From an uncultured Collinsella sp. (lineage in GTDB: Bacteria; Actinomycetota; Coriobacteriia; Coriobacteriales; Coriobacteriaceae), in NCBI GenBank assembly GCA_900556705.1, contig USPT01000035.1, forward strand, positions 1 to 9,267: a DNA stretch of 9,267 bases. Reading direction: 5' to 3'. The notes under the pieces are model-generated. The model was not told where the DNA came from and did not search any database. It was given only the letters and a program-made list of their open reading frames with translations. Below are positions 1 through 5,596 of this stretch, piece by piece; the stretch's first letter is position 1; each line of letters opens with the position of its first letter. The translations under genes were made by a program, and so were the position numbers.

Positions 1-1166
1 TCGCGGCTCTCGTGCGGCTTGACGACGCAACGCCCGCACACGTCGCCGATAAAGCTAAAACGCATATCGGCCAGCGCAGATAGGCGGTCGGTGCCGGCCT
101 CGCCCTCCATCTGGGTGATGATGTGCTCGATAGCGTCGAGCTCATTGCGATCCAGGTGAAGCGCCTCGGTTACCAGCTCATCGCCCTCGACCAGCTTGGT
201 CGCCGCAAAGCGCACCGGGATGTGCGCCGTCACGGCATGGTCCTCGATCAGGTTAGCAATACCGTGGATGCAGCGATGCAGCGCACCGCCGTCCGGACCG
301 TCGGGCGCGCAAAAGTCCAGGCGACCAGGGCGCTCGCGGAACCGCGCCACGTGCAGGGCGTGGTCCACCAGCTCGCCGATGCCCTCGTTGCGGGCAGCGC
401 TAATGGGGACAACGGGCACGCCCAACAGGCTCTCGAGCAAGTTGACGTCTACGGCGCCGCCGTTGGCGGTCACCTCGTCCATCATGTTGAGCGCGATGAC
501 CATAGGACGGTCAAGCTCCATGAGCTGCAGTGTCAGGTACAGGTTACGCTCGATGTTGGTGGCGTCAATGATGTCGATGATGGCGTCCGGACGCTCGTCG
601 AGGATGAACTGACGGCTCACGACCTCCTCGCCTGTGTACGGCGACAGGGAGTAAATGCCGGGCAGGTCGGTAACGCTCGCCTCGGGATGGTTACGGATGG
701 TGCCATCTTTGCGGTCGACCGTCACGCCGGGAAAGTTACCGACGTGCTGGTTGGAGCCCGTCAGCTGGTTGAATAACGTGGTCTTGCCGCAGTTTTGGTT
801 GCCGGCGAGGGCAAAGTGCAGCGGCGCGCCCTCGGGCACGGCCGTCTTTGCCGCACGGGGCGAATACGTCCCCTCGCCCAGGGCCGGATGCTCCGTCGTG
901 CCGATTGCGGCGTTAGCGCGCGGACCTGTATCGGTGTCGTGAATACCCACGAGCTCGATGCGAGCGGCATCGTCCTTACGCAGTGTCAACTCGTAGCCAC
1001 GCAGGCGGATCTCGAGCGGGTCACCCATGGGGGCGTACTTCATCATGGTGACTTCGGTGCCCGGTGTTAGGCCCATGTCCAAAATATGTTGTCGGAGTGC
1101 CTGGTCGTCCGATGTCACCGATGCGACAACGGCGTCCTTTCCAATCTCGAGTGTATCGAGCTTCAC
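1..1166 (-). CDS. feoB: Fused FeoA-FeoB ferrous iron transport protein (N-terminal 388 residues, cut by window edge)
   Basis: GTP-dependent Fe(II) uptake protein of the cytoplasmic membrane. Only the cytosolic part is in the window. Residues 1-75 form a FeoA-type SH3-like domain, followed by a linker to about 114. The FeoB G domain then shows G1 GNQNCGKT (122-129), a switch region with PGVTVDRKDG (146-155), G3 DLPG (167-170), G4 NMMD (227-230) and a G5-like SAA (256-258). The stretch from about 260 fits the GDI/helical domain, ending in GDVCGRCVVKPHESR at the edge. The membrane Gate domains, about 400 or more residues, must lie to the left. The start is GTG at 1166, chosen because GGAGG sits nine bases upstream and the FeoA fold begins at once. 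FeoA-FeoB fusions are known, especially in anaerobes. The frame is open with no lesion. The family call is near certain; the full length is unknown. Confidence 0.94.
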   Translation of the reverse strand, partial: MKLDTLEIGKDAVVASVTSDDQALRQHILDMGLTPGTEVTMMKYAPMGDPLEIRLRGYELTLRKDDAARIELVGIHDTDTGPRANAAIGTTEHPALGEGTYSPRAAKTAVPEGAPLHFALAGNQNCGKTTLFNQLTGSNQHVGNFPGVTVDRKDGTIRNHPEASVTDLPGIYSLSPYTGEEVVSRQFILDERPDAIIDIIDATNIERNLYLTLQLMELDRPMVIALNMMDEVTANGGAVDVNLLESLLGVPVVPISAARNEGIGELVDHALHVARFRERPGRLDFCAPDGPDGGALHRCIHGIANLIEDHAVTAHIPVRFAATKLVEGDELVTEALHLDRNELDAIEHIITQMEGEAGTDRLSALADMRFSFIGDVCGRCVVKPHESR

Positions 1167-1213
1167 GTCCGTGTTCCTCCCCCGGCGCCCACAGGGCGTT
1201 GCATTTATGTTCA

Positions 1214-1249
1214 CCATGGCTAACCGTTTGCCATGGCTAACCAATTGTA
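1214..1249 (-). promoter_or_regulatory. Candidate feoAB promoter with tandem iron-responsive operator
   Basis: CCATGGCTAACC occurs twice in direct orientation (1214-1225 and 1231-1242), 17 bp apart. Read on the gene's strand, each copy is GGTTAGCCATGG. The core GGTTAGCC resembles half of the DtxR/IdeR consensus, and the inner copy lies in a near-palindrome around GCCATGGC. Immediately upstream on the minus strand is TACAAT (plus 1244-1249), a 5/6 match to a -10 box; no convincing -35 is visible. A repressor bound to the two copies would cover the transcription start. Iron control of feo genes by Fur or DtxR-family repressors is established in general. That this site is one is inference. Confidence 0.4.
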
Positions 1250-1366
1250 ACCATGCATGATAGCGCGAACACACAACGATGTTCAATCGACAGATCGGTG
1301 CAATGGGGACAGATCGCTTTGCCCAATAGATGCGATGCGGAACAACCAGGCGCGGGAGGGGATTCC
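1250..1366. other. Gene-free stretch upstream of array 1, nothing recognised
   Basis: No convincing gene, RNA or promoter is seen here. The one pattern is ATGCGGAACAACC at 1335-1347, which recurs with one change at 1686-1698 beyond the array. The small open frames crossing this stretch run on into the repeat array and have no ribosome site or recognisable protein. Confidence 0.4.
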
Positions 1367-1629
1367 GGGACACGGTTTCCCAGACGGCACCCTTTCGGAA
1401 ACCGCACCCCACTATTCAGGCGAATTCCGGGATGCAGTTTCCCGATGGGGGCTCCTGGGGAGACTGCATCCCACTCCGAAACGCTAAAACGGAACGGGCT
1501 TTCCGACTGAGGTCTCTAGCGGAAACTGCGTCCCGGAATAGGCACTCAGACTGGGACGTATTTTCCCGATCGAGCCCCTCGGGGAAACTGCGGCCCGGAA
1601 TCTGCGCCCGAAACGGGACGCGGTTTCCC
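1367..1629 (+). repeat. Palindromic repeat array 1: four 62-bp units plus a half unit
   Basis: Left arms (consensus GGGACGCAGTTTCCC) begin at 1367, 1429, 1491, 1553 and 1615, exactly 62 bp apart. Right arms (consensus GGGAAACTGCGTCCC) end at about 1410, 1472, 1534 and 1596. Each unit is left arm 15, loop 14, right arm 15 and linker 18, with linker consensus GGAATCCGCGCCCGAAAC. The fifth unit stops after its left arm. Unit 2 pairs 14 of 15 bases, with T/A replacing the consensus C/G pair. Unit 1 has G/C in place of A/T inside the stem. Both are compensatory changes that suggest the stem matters. Unit 3 has a decayed left arm. The array lies between the terminator of the permease gene and the feoAB promoter. 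No protein family matches. Function unknown; arms and linker are all shared between units, so this is not a CRISPR. Confidence 0.9.
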
Positions 1630-1763
1630 CGAGGACCGAATCAGCCGCCCGCCCCTCGTCAAAATCATCCGCTTTCCTCCGTTGTATGCGGAACATCCAA
1701 GGAGTGTCCCAGAGTGCCGGCAATAGGAACGTCCCCAGCTGCCGGCAGCATTTCACCGCAACT
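1630..1763. other. Gene-free stretch between array 1 and the permease terminator
   Basis: No gene is supported. Two short motifs recur near array 2. AAAATCATCC...CCTCCGT at 1661-1682 matches 17 of 22 bases at 5218-5239. ATTTCACCGCAA at 1750-1761 is identical at 5561-5572. Both suggest that the two intergenic regions share more ancestry than the arrays alone. Confidence 0.4.
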
Positions 1764-1805
1764 GCAAAAACTCGCGCAGGCAACCGTAGTCACCTGCGCG
1801 GGTTT
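1764..1805 (-). terminator. Rho-independent terminator of the permease gene
   Basis: On the minus strand AAACCCGCGCAGG (plus 1793-1805) pairs with CCTGCGCGAGTTT (plus 1768-1780). That is 13 positions with one G-U pair around a 12-nt loop. The right arm runs into a stretch of five T. It lies about 115 nt past the permease stop, which fits the end of the ddaH-permease transcript. The reverse direction has only three T, so its polarity is leftward. Confidence 0.65.
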
Positions 1806-1918
1806 AGTGGGCGCTCACAAAGGTACGCTACAGAGGCCCACGTCAGTTATGGATTACCGAACGGCACCGGCACGCGATGCCTCAGTCGGCTTACCAAGCG
1901 ATGAAGCTTGCCGCAGTC

Positions 1919-3382
1919 CTAGACAATCGGCGCAATGCCGGCAAAGTGCAGATACAGCGAAATAATTGCCACGACAATGACCACCGCTGCGATCAGCTTG
2001 TCGTGCAGATGCGGAAGCACCGGCTTACCGCGGCCTCGCTCACCCAGCATATAGACGGGAATGGCCGGAGCAAAAAGAATCGTCGTGATCATAACGCCCT
2101 GAAGACCCGTCGACCACACCAGGAACAACGTGTAGATAAAGCCGAGTGTACCGAAGAAGCGGGCTTTGCCGACGCTTGGCGCATGCGGCCCGTCCAGATG
2201 TTCGTTCTTCCAGCCAATCACCATGTAGTAGGCTGCCGAGCACACGTACGGAACCAGAATCGTGTTAACCGCGCAGCTATAGAAGAACTGGTAGGTGCTC
2301 GCCGCCACATACGACACAATCAAGAAGAGCTGCGTGATACCGGAGCTCACGAGAACCGTTACCACCGGGGCGTCGTGCTTGTTCGTCTTGGCAAACGCCA
2401 GCGGGAAGGAACCCTGGCGCGCCGCCTCGAACGGCGTCTCGGATGCAATGATGACGTAGCCCAGCATCGCGCCGACCAGCGAGAGAATAACGCCAAGGTT
2501 TACGATGGCAGCGCCAACAGGACCGATTGCGCGCTCGAGAATTCCCGCCATGGAGGGCGTTGCGAGCTGCGCCATCTCCTCGCGCGGCATAATGCCAAGC
2601 GACAGCATCGAGATAATCAGATACAGCGTGAACACAGCCGCAAATCCAAGCGCCGTCGAGCGACCGACGTCACGCACGTACTTTGCACGGCCCGAGATGA
2701 CGACAGCGCCCTCGATGCCTGTGAAGACCCAGACAAGGGCGATCATGGTCGAGACGACTTGCTCACCAAACCCAGGACCAGCTGGTTCTCCCCAGAAGTT
2801 GTCCATAAAAATATCGACGTTGAACTTACCCAGGAGCACAATGCTCAGAACAAAGAGTCCCAGCGGCACCAGCTTCGCCAACGTGACGATCGTGTTAATG
2901 CCCGCAGCCTCCTTAACGCCACGAAGCACAAGGGCGGTAAGGAACCACAAAAACACGCTGGCGCAGACGATGGAAAGCAGGTTGTTGCCCGCGCCAAACG
3001 CAGGGAAGAAATAGCCCAGTGCGCTAAACAGCAAGAGCGCAAAGCTCACGTTGGAAAGACATGCGCTGATCCAGTAGCCCCAGGCGGAGTTGAATCCAAT
3101 GTAATCGCCAAAACCGGCCGCAGCGTATGCATAGATGCCGCCGGTCAGGTCGGGACGGGCCTGAGACAAACCGTTGAATACCATCATCAGCGCAAAGACG
3201 CCAATAAAACAAATTCCCCACGAGACGATAACCGCACCGGTATTTGCCCCGCCTGCTGCCATATCGCCGGCAAGCGAAAAGATGCCGCCACAAATACTGG
3301 CGGTAATGACCATCATGGTCAGACGAAAGAGATCGAGGCCATTAGGGTCGATAATCTCGTCGTTTTGAGCTTTAGAGGCCAT
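1919..3382 (-). CDS. ArcD-like basic amino acid antiporter (APC superfamily, APA family)
   Basis: A 487-residue integral membrane transporter, the usual APC length, with about 12 hydrophobic segments. The Gly-rich unwound TM1 is visible as ITASICGGIFSLAGDMA (26-42). RPDLTGGIYAYAAAGFGDYIGF (76-97) and SAWGYWISACLSNVS (99-113) are typical of arginine/ornithine antiporters of the ArcD type. The TM6 substrate motif is WVFTGIEGAVVISGRAK (218-234). The ATG at 3382 follows a GGGGG-rich ribosome site. It lies 109 bp downstream of ddaH on the same strand, with a hairpin between, and ends at a terminator near 1770. Known relatives exchange arginine for ornithine or similar cationic amino acids. Beside ddaH the likely cargo is methylated arginine, perhaps against citrulline or ornithine, but substrate cannot be read from sequence. 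No arcA, arcB or arcC is present in the window. Confidence 0.88.
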   Translation of the reverse strand: MASKAQNDEIIDPNGLDLFRLTMMVITASICGGIFSLAGDMAAGGANTGAVIVSWGICFIGVFALMMVFNGLSQARPDLTGGIYAYAAAGFGDYIGFNSAWGYWISACLSNVSFALLLFSALGYFFPAFGAGNNLLSIVCASVFLWFLTALVLRGVKEAAGINTIVTLAKLVPLGLFVLSIVLLGKFNVDIFMDNFWGEPAGPGFGEQVVSTMIALVWVFTGIEGAVVISGRAKYVRDVGRSTALGFAAVFTLYLIISMLSLGIMPREEMAQLATPSMAGILERAIGPVGAAIVNLGVILSLVGAMLGYVIIASETPFEAARQGSFPLAFAKTNKHDAPVVTVLVSSGITQLFLIVSYVAASTYQFFYSCAVNTILVPYVCSAAYYMVIGWKNEHLDGPHAPSVGKARFFGTLGFIYTLFLVWSTGLQGVMITTILFAPAIPVYMLGERGRGKPVLPHLHDKLIAAVVIVVAIISLYLHFAGIAPIV

Positions 3383-3419
3383 TGTATGTGCACCCCCTTC
3401 ATCATGTGATCGAACGAAA

Positions 3420-3456
3420 GATGGCCCGGACGTCCCGAATCGGGTGCCGGGCCATC
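3420..3456 (-). terminator. Intercistronic hairpin between ddaH and the permease gene
   Basis: GATGGCCCGG (3420-3429) and CCGGGCCATC (3447-3456) form a perfect 10-bp stem, and an inner CCCGA/TCGGG pairs in the loop. On the minus strand the stem is followed by only three T (TTTCGTT). It is therefore a weak terminator, an attenuator or an mRNA stability element rather than a full stop. It lies between the ddaH stop and the permease start and could set unequal expression of the two. Confidence 0.5.
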
Positions 3457-3491
3457 GGTCAAGCGATCATCAGACTGTTACAGCTATCGCG

Positions 3492-4268
3492 TTAGAAGCG
3501 CAGTGACAGGCAAGAAAGGCCACCGTCGACCTTGCGATACTCGGAGGTATCGACGATGAGCGTCTTGTAGCCCAGATCCTGCACGGCCTTGAGCACGGTC
3601 GGATAGCCCTCGGCAACGATGACCGTACCGTTGACCCAGATGCAGTTAGCGCCATAGGCCTCGTCCTCGGGCACGACAATCTTGTTGTACTGGGCAAAGT
3701 CGGGCTTATCGATGAACTCGCCGGAGACGAGCATGTTGTTGTCCTCGATGTAGTTGACGCCCGTCTTGAGGTGCAGGACCTCCTCCAGCGGAACCTCGGA
3801 ACCCTCGAGGCCCCAGCCCTCGAGAATCTCGCAGAACTGGCGAATGCCCTCTTCATTGGTGCGAGCGGAGCGACCGACATAGAAATGATCGCCGACCATC
3901 ATGACGTCGCCGCCGTCGAGCGTGCCGGGAGAAACAATGTGCTTGACATGCTCGTCGTCAAAGAAGCGACGGACGACCGGCTCGATCTCGTCCTTCTCGC
4001 CGTTGCGGCTGTCGGCACCGGGGTTGGTAATGATGGCGCCGCAGCGAGTGATGACGGCCGGATCCTCGACGAAGCAGCTGTCGGGATACTGCTCGAGGGC
4101 AGGCAGCACCGACACGTCCACGCCACACTGCTCGAGCGCATGCTCATAATCGTAGTGCTCCTCGATGGCGCGCTCGTAGATAGGCTGGCCAAGCTCGGGT
4201 GCGCTCGTGATGCCATTGCTCAGAGACTTGCCGGGACGACGGATGATAACGTGGCTGAACTTGGTCAT
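3492..4268 (-). CDS. ddaH: NG,NG-dimethylarginine dimethylaminohydrolase (DDAH)
   Basis: Cytosolic enzyme of the arginine-deiminase (guanidino-modifying) superfamily. It hydrolyses methylated arginine to citrulline and a methylamine (EC 3.5.3.18). The 258 residues match the compact bacterial DDAH length (254 in Pseudomonas aeruginosa). Visible family motifs are FPDS-like YPDSCFVEDP (61-70), TNPGADSRNGE (81-91), GTLDGGDVMMVGDHFYVG (115-132), VLHLKTG (164-170), GANCIWVN (206-213) and the C-terminus DTSEYRKVDGGLSCLSLRF. The nucleophile is Cys253 and the catalytic His is His166. Asp118 occupies the third position, which as I recall is Glu in the Pseudomonas enzyme and Asp in mammalian DDAH. ATG at 4268 has AAGGAGG six bases upstream. 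There is no signal peptide. It is first in a leftward unit with the permease. Arginine deiminase proper is much longer (about 400 residues), so that alternative is unlikely. Confidence 0.92.
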   Translation of the reverse strand: MTKFSHVIIRRPGKSLSNGITSAPELGQPIYERAIEEHYDYEHALEQCGVDVSVLPALEQYPDSCFVEDPAVITRCGAIITNPGADSRNGEKDEIEPVVRRFFDDEHVKHIVSPGTLDGGDVMMVGDHFYVGRSARTNEEGIRQFCEILEGWGLEGSEVPLEEVLHLKTGVNYIEDNNMLVSGEFIDKPDFAQYNKIVVPEDEAYGANCIWVNGTVIVAEGYPTVLKAVQDLGYKTLIVDTSEYRKVDGGLSCLSLRF

Positions 4269-4336
4269 GATGATCCTCCTTGGATCTCCTAGCCGAGGGC
4301 GAACTTCCTTGTGTCCGCCCTCCTTTCGATGGCTTA

Positions 4337-4365
4337 ATCATAGGGCGGTTTTCCTGTTTTGTATA
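4337..4365 (-). promoter_or_regulatory. Candidate ddaH promoter
   Basis: On the minus strand TATACA (plus 4360-4365, 4/6 to the -35 consensus) and TATGAT (plus 4337-4342, 5/6 to the -10 consensus) are separated by 17 bp. They lie about 70 bp upstream of the ddaH start. The -35 touches the operator palindrome, which suits regulation by the divergent GntR protein. Confidence 0.5.
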
Positions 4366-4376
4366 TTGTATACAAT
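4365..4376. promoter_or_regulatory. Candidate GntR-family operator
   Basis: ATTGTATACAAT is a perfect 12-bp palindrome in an AT-rich divergent intergenic region, next to the ddaH -35 box. TNGTNNACNA-like palindromes are typical targets of GntR/FCD regulators, and the divergent gene encodes one. The pairing of site and regulator is inference. Confidence 0.55.
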
Positions 4377-4451
4377 CATGAACGGTAGATATTTCTCGGT
4401 GAGCGTACTCTCACGTTTCGGCACGAAGTAGCATGATTTAACTGGTCGTTC

Positions 4452-4457
4452 TATAAT
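4452..4457 (+). promoter_or_regulatory. -10 box of the gntR promoter
   Basis: TATAAT is a perfect -10 hexamer 65 bp before the gntR start. The expected -35 position (4429-4434) holds only a poor match. The promoter may therefore be weak or need help. A leader of about 60 nt would result. Confidence 0.45.
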
Positions 4458-4522
4458 TCAACTGAGCTATTCAAGTGAAATGTATTTAGTTTTAAAAATA
4501 TACAGTTAAAGGATATACGTTC

Positions 4523-5173
4523 ATGGAAACACTCAGAAGGCCCCTGAAGGACCACGTATACGACTACATTTCGAGCCGCATTGACGCCGGCGAGTTGTCC
4601 GCCGGCGACCGTTTGAGCGAGCAAGCAATCTGCGATGCCATGGGCGTGTCGCGCACGCCGGTTCGCGAAGCGCTCATCCAGCTGGCAAGCGATGGCTATC
4701 TGGACAACCTCCCCCGCCGCGGATTCCGTGTCCGCGGGTTCGACCAGCAAAACGCCGTTGAAGTCTTCGAGATCATGGGGCCGCTGGACGGGCAGGCGGC
4801 GTACCTCGCTTGCCCGAACCTAACCGACGATGACATTACGCAGCTTAAATTTCTCGTCGGCTCCATGGACCTTGCGATCCAAGGCGGTCTTATCCGAAAG
4901 TACGACGATATTCAGCGAGACTTTCACCTTACGTACTTCAACCGCTGCGGCAACGACCGTCTGCGCGACATGATCTCGCAACTCGAGCGCTGCTTTATCA
5001 AGCGCGATTACGAGACTGTCGACCAAGAGACGGCGTGCAAACTGCTCAATAAAGCCAACAGCGAACATGCCCATATTCTTGAGTTGTTCGAAGCACGAGA
5101 TGCGACGGGCGTGCGCGACTACGTTCGCGATGTCCATTGGAACACAGAAAACGCCCAGTTCACCGTTTGGTAG
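4523..5173 (+). CDS. GntR family transcriptional regulator, FadR/FCD type
   Basis: A 216-residue DNA-binding regulator, probably controlling the divergent ddaH-permease unit. Residues 5-70 form the winged helix: PLKDHVYDYISSRIDAGEL, then LSEQAICDAMGVSRTPVREALIQL with the recognition helix at about 42-53, then the wing YLDNLPRRGFRV. Residues 78-205 are an all-helical FCD ligand domain with FHLTYFNRCGN (134-144) and SEHAHILELFEARD (180-193). His135, His182 or His184 and His205 could be metal ligands. The usual Asp four residues before the first His appears to be Gln131 here, although Asp133 is close. ATG at 4523 follows AAAGGA by nine bases. Family relatives mostly sense small organic or amino acids and act as repressors. 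The effector here, perhaps a methylarginine or citrulline, is a guess from context. Confidence 0.92.
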   Translation: METLRRPLKDHVYDYISSRIDAGELSAGDRLSEQAICDAMGVSRTPVREALIQLASDGYLDNLPRRGFRVRGFDQQNAVEVFEIMGPLDGQAAYLACPNLTDDDITQLKFLVGSMDLAIQGGLIRKYDDIQRDFHLTYFNRCGNDRLRDMISQLERCFIKRDYETVDQETACKLLNKANSEHAHILELFEARDATGVRDYVRDVHWNTENAQFTVW

Positions 5174-5182
5174 GAAAGCAGC

Positions 5183-5231
5183 GGGCGGTAGCGGACCAAT
5201 TCTTGGCACCGCCGCCCAAAATGATTCATTT
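5183..5231 (+). terminator. Strong hairpin just after gntR, possible terminator
   Basis: GGGCGG (5183-5188) pairs with CCGCCC (5212-5217). A TAG bulge, CGG/CCG and an inner CCAA-TTC-TTGG extend the stem. It begins 10 nt after the gntR stop. No T run follows directly; instead a second palindrome, AAATGA-T-TCATTT, lies at 5219-5231. It is plausibly a transcript end, but not a classical intrinsic terminator. Confidence 0.4.
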
Positions 5232-5488
5232 CCCTCCGTCACCAAGGGATCATTTGGAAAGCGCATCCCACCATCCGGGCGGATTCCGGGATACCGTTTC
5301 CCGATGGGGCCTCTCGGGGAAACTGCGTCCCAGAATTCTGGCTCGAAACGGGATATGGTTTCCCAATCAGGCCTCTTGCGGAAAATGCAACCCGGAATCC
5401 CCGCCCGAAACGGGACGCACTTTCCCAGTCGAGGCCCTATGGGAAACTGCATCCCGGAATCCGCGCCCAAACCGGGACGCAGTTTCCG
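5226..5488 (+). repeat. Palindromic repeat array 2: same 62-bp plan as array 1
   Basis: Clear left arms start at 5288, 5350, 5412 and 5474, again exactly 62 bp apart. Right arms lie at 5256-5269, 5317-5331, 5379-5393 and 5441-5455. Linkers of 18 nt follow GGAATCCGCGCCCGAAAC. The last unit ends after its left arm (5474-5488), exactly as in array 1. The first unit keeps its right arm and linker, but its left arm (5226 onward) is badly decayed. Its linker ACCATCCGGGCGGATTCC matches the first linker of array 1 (ACTATTCAGGCGAATTCC) at 14 of 18 bases and differs from the other linkers. Unit order therefore seems conserved between the two arrays. Orientation is the same as array 1. It lies between the convergent gntR and hydrolase genes. 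Function unknown. Confidence 0.88.
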
Positions 5489-5509
5489 GGCGGGGCATCA
5501 AAACCAAAG

Positions 5510-5572
5510 TTGCGGTGGAATAGTTCCTGCTTGGGCTGGTTGAGGCCTTAAATAAGAGCTATTTCACCGCAA
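5510..5572 (-). terminator. Long-loop hairpin downstream of the hydrolase gene
   Basis: TTGCGGTGGAATAG (5510-5523) pairs with CTATTTCACCGCAA (5559-5572). That is 14 positions with one mismatch that becomes a G-U pair when the plus strand is transcribed, around a 35-nt loop. On the minus strand it begins about 24 nt after the hydrolase stop and is followed by CTTTGGTTTTG. It could end that transcript, although the loop is large for an intrinsic terminator. Part of the arm, ATTTCACCGCAA, recurs at 1750-1761. Confidence 0.4.
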
Positions 5573-5596
5573 GTTATTGAGGAGATGTCCGTCCTC

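Noticed and set aside
123..776. 217-codon open frame on the plus strand
   Set aside because: It is antisense to the FeoB GTPase domain, whose G1-G5 motifs are intact on the minus strand.
1253..1965. Several open frames through array 1 on both strands
   Set aside because: Their repeated peptide patterns (such as ETASRN) come from the 62-bp DNA repeat. Since 62 is not a multiple of 3, the reading frame shifts at each unit, which argues against a repeat protein.
1877..3409. 510-codon open frame on the plus strand
   Set aside because: It is antisense to the permease gene. Its product is His/Arg/Asp-rich with no family features, while the opposite strand gives a full 12-TM transporter with a ribosome site.
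1367..5488. CRISPR array interpretation of the repeats
   Set aside because: There are no unique spacers, since the linkers and loops are themselves conserved. The period is uniform, there are only four units, and no cas genes are visible.
4820..5543. Open frames through array 2 on both strands
   Set aside because: They are repeat-derived and partly antisense to or overlapping gntR, with no ribosome site and no family resemblance.
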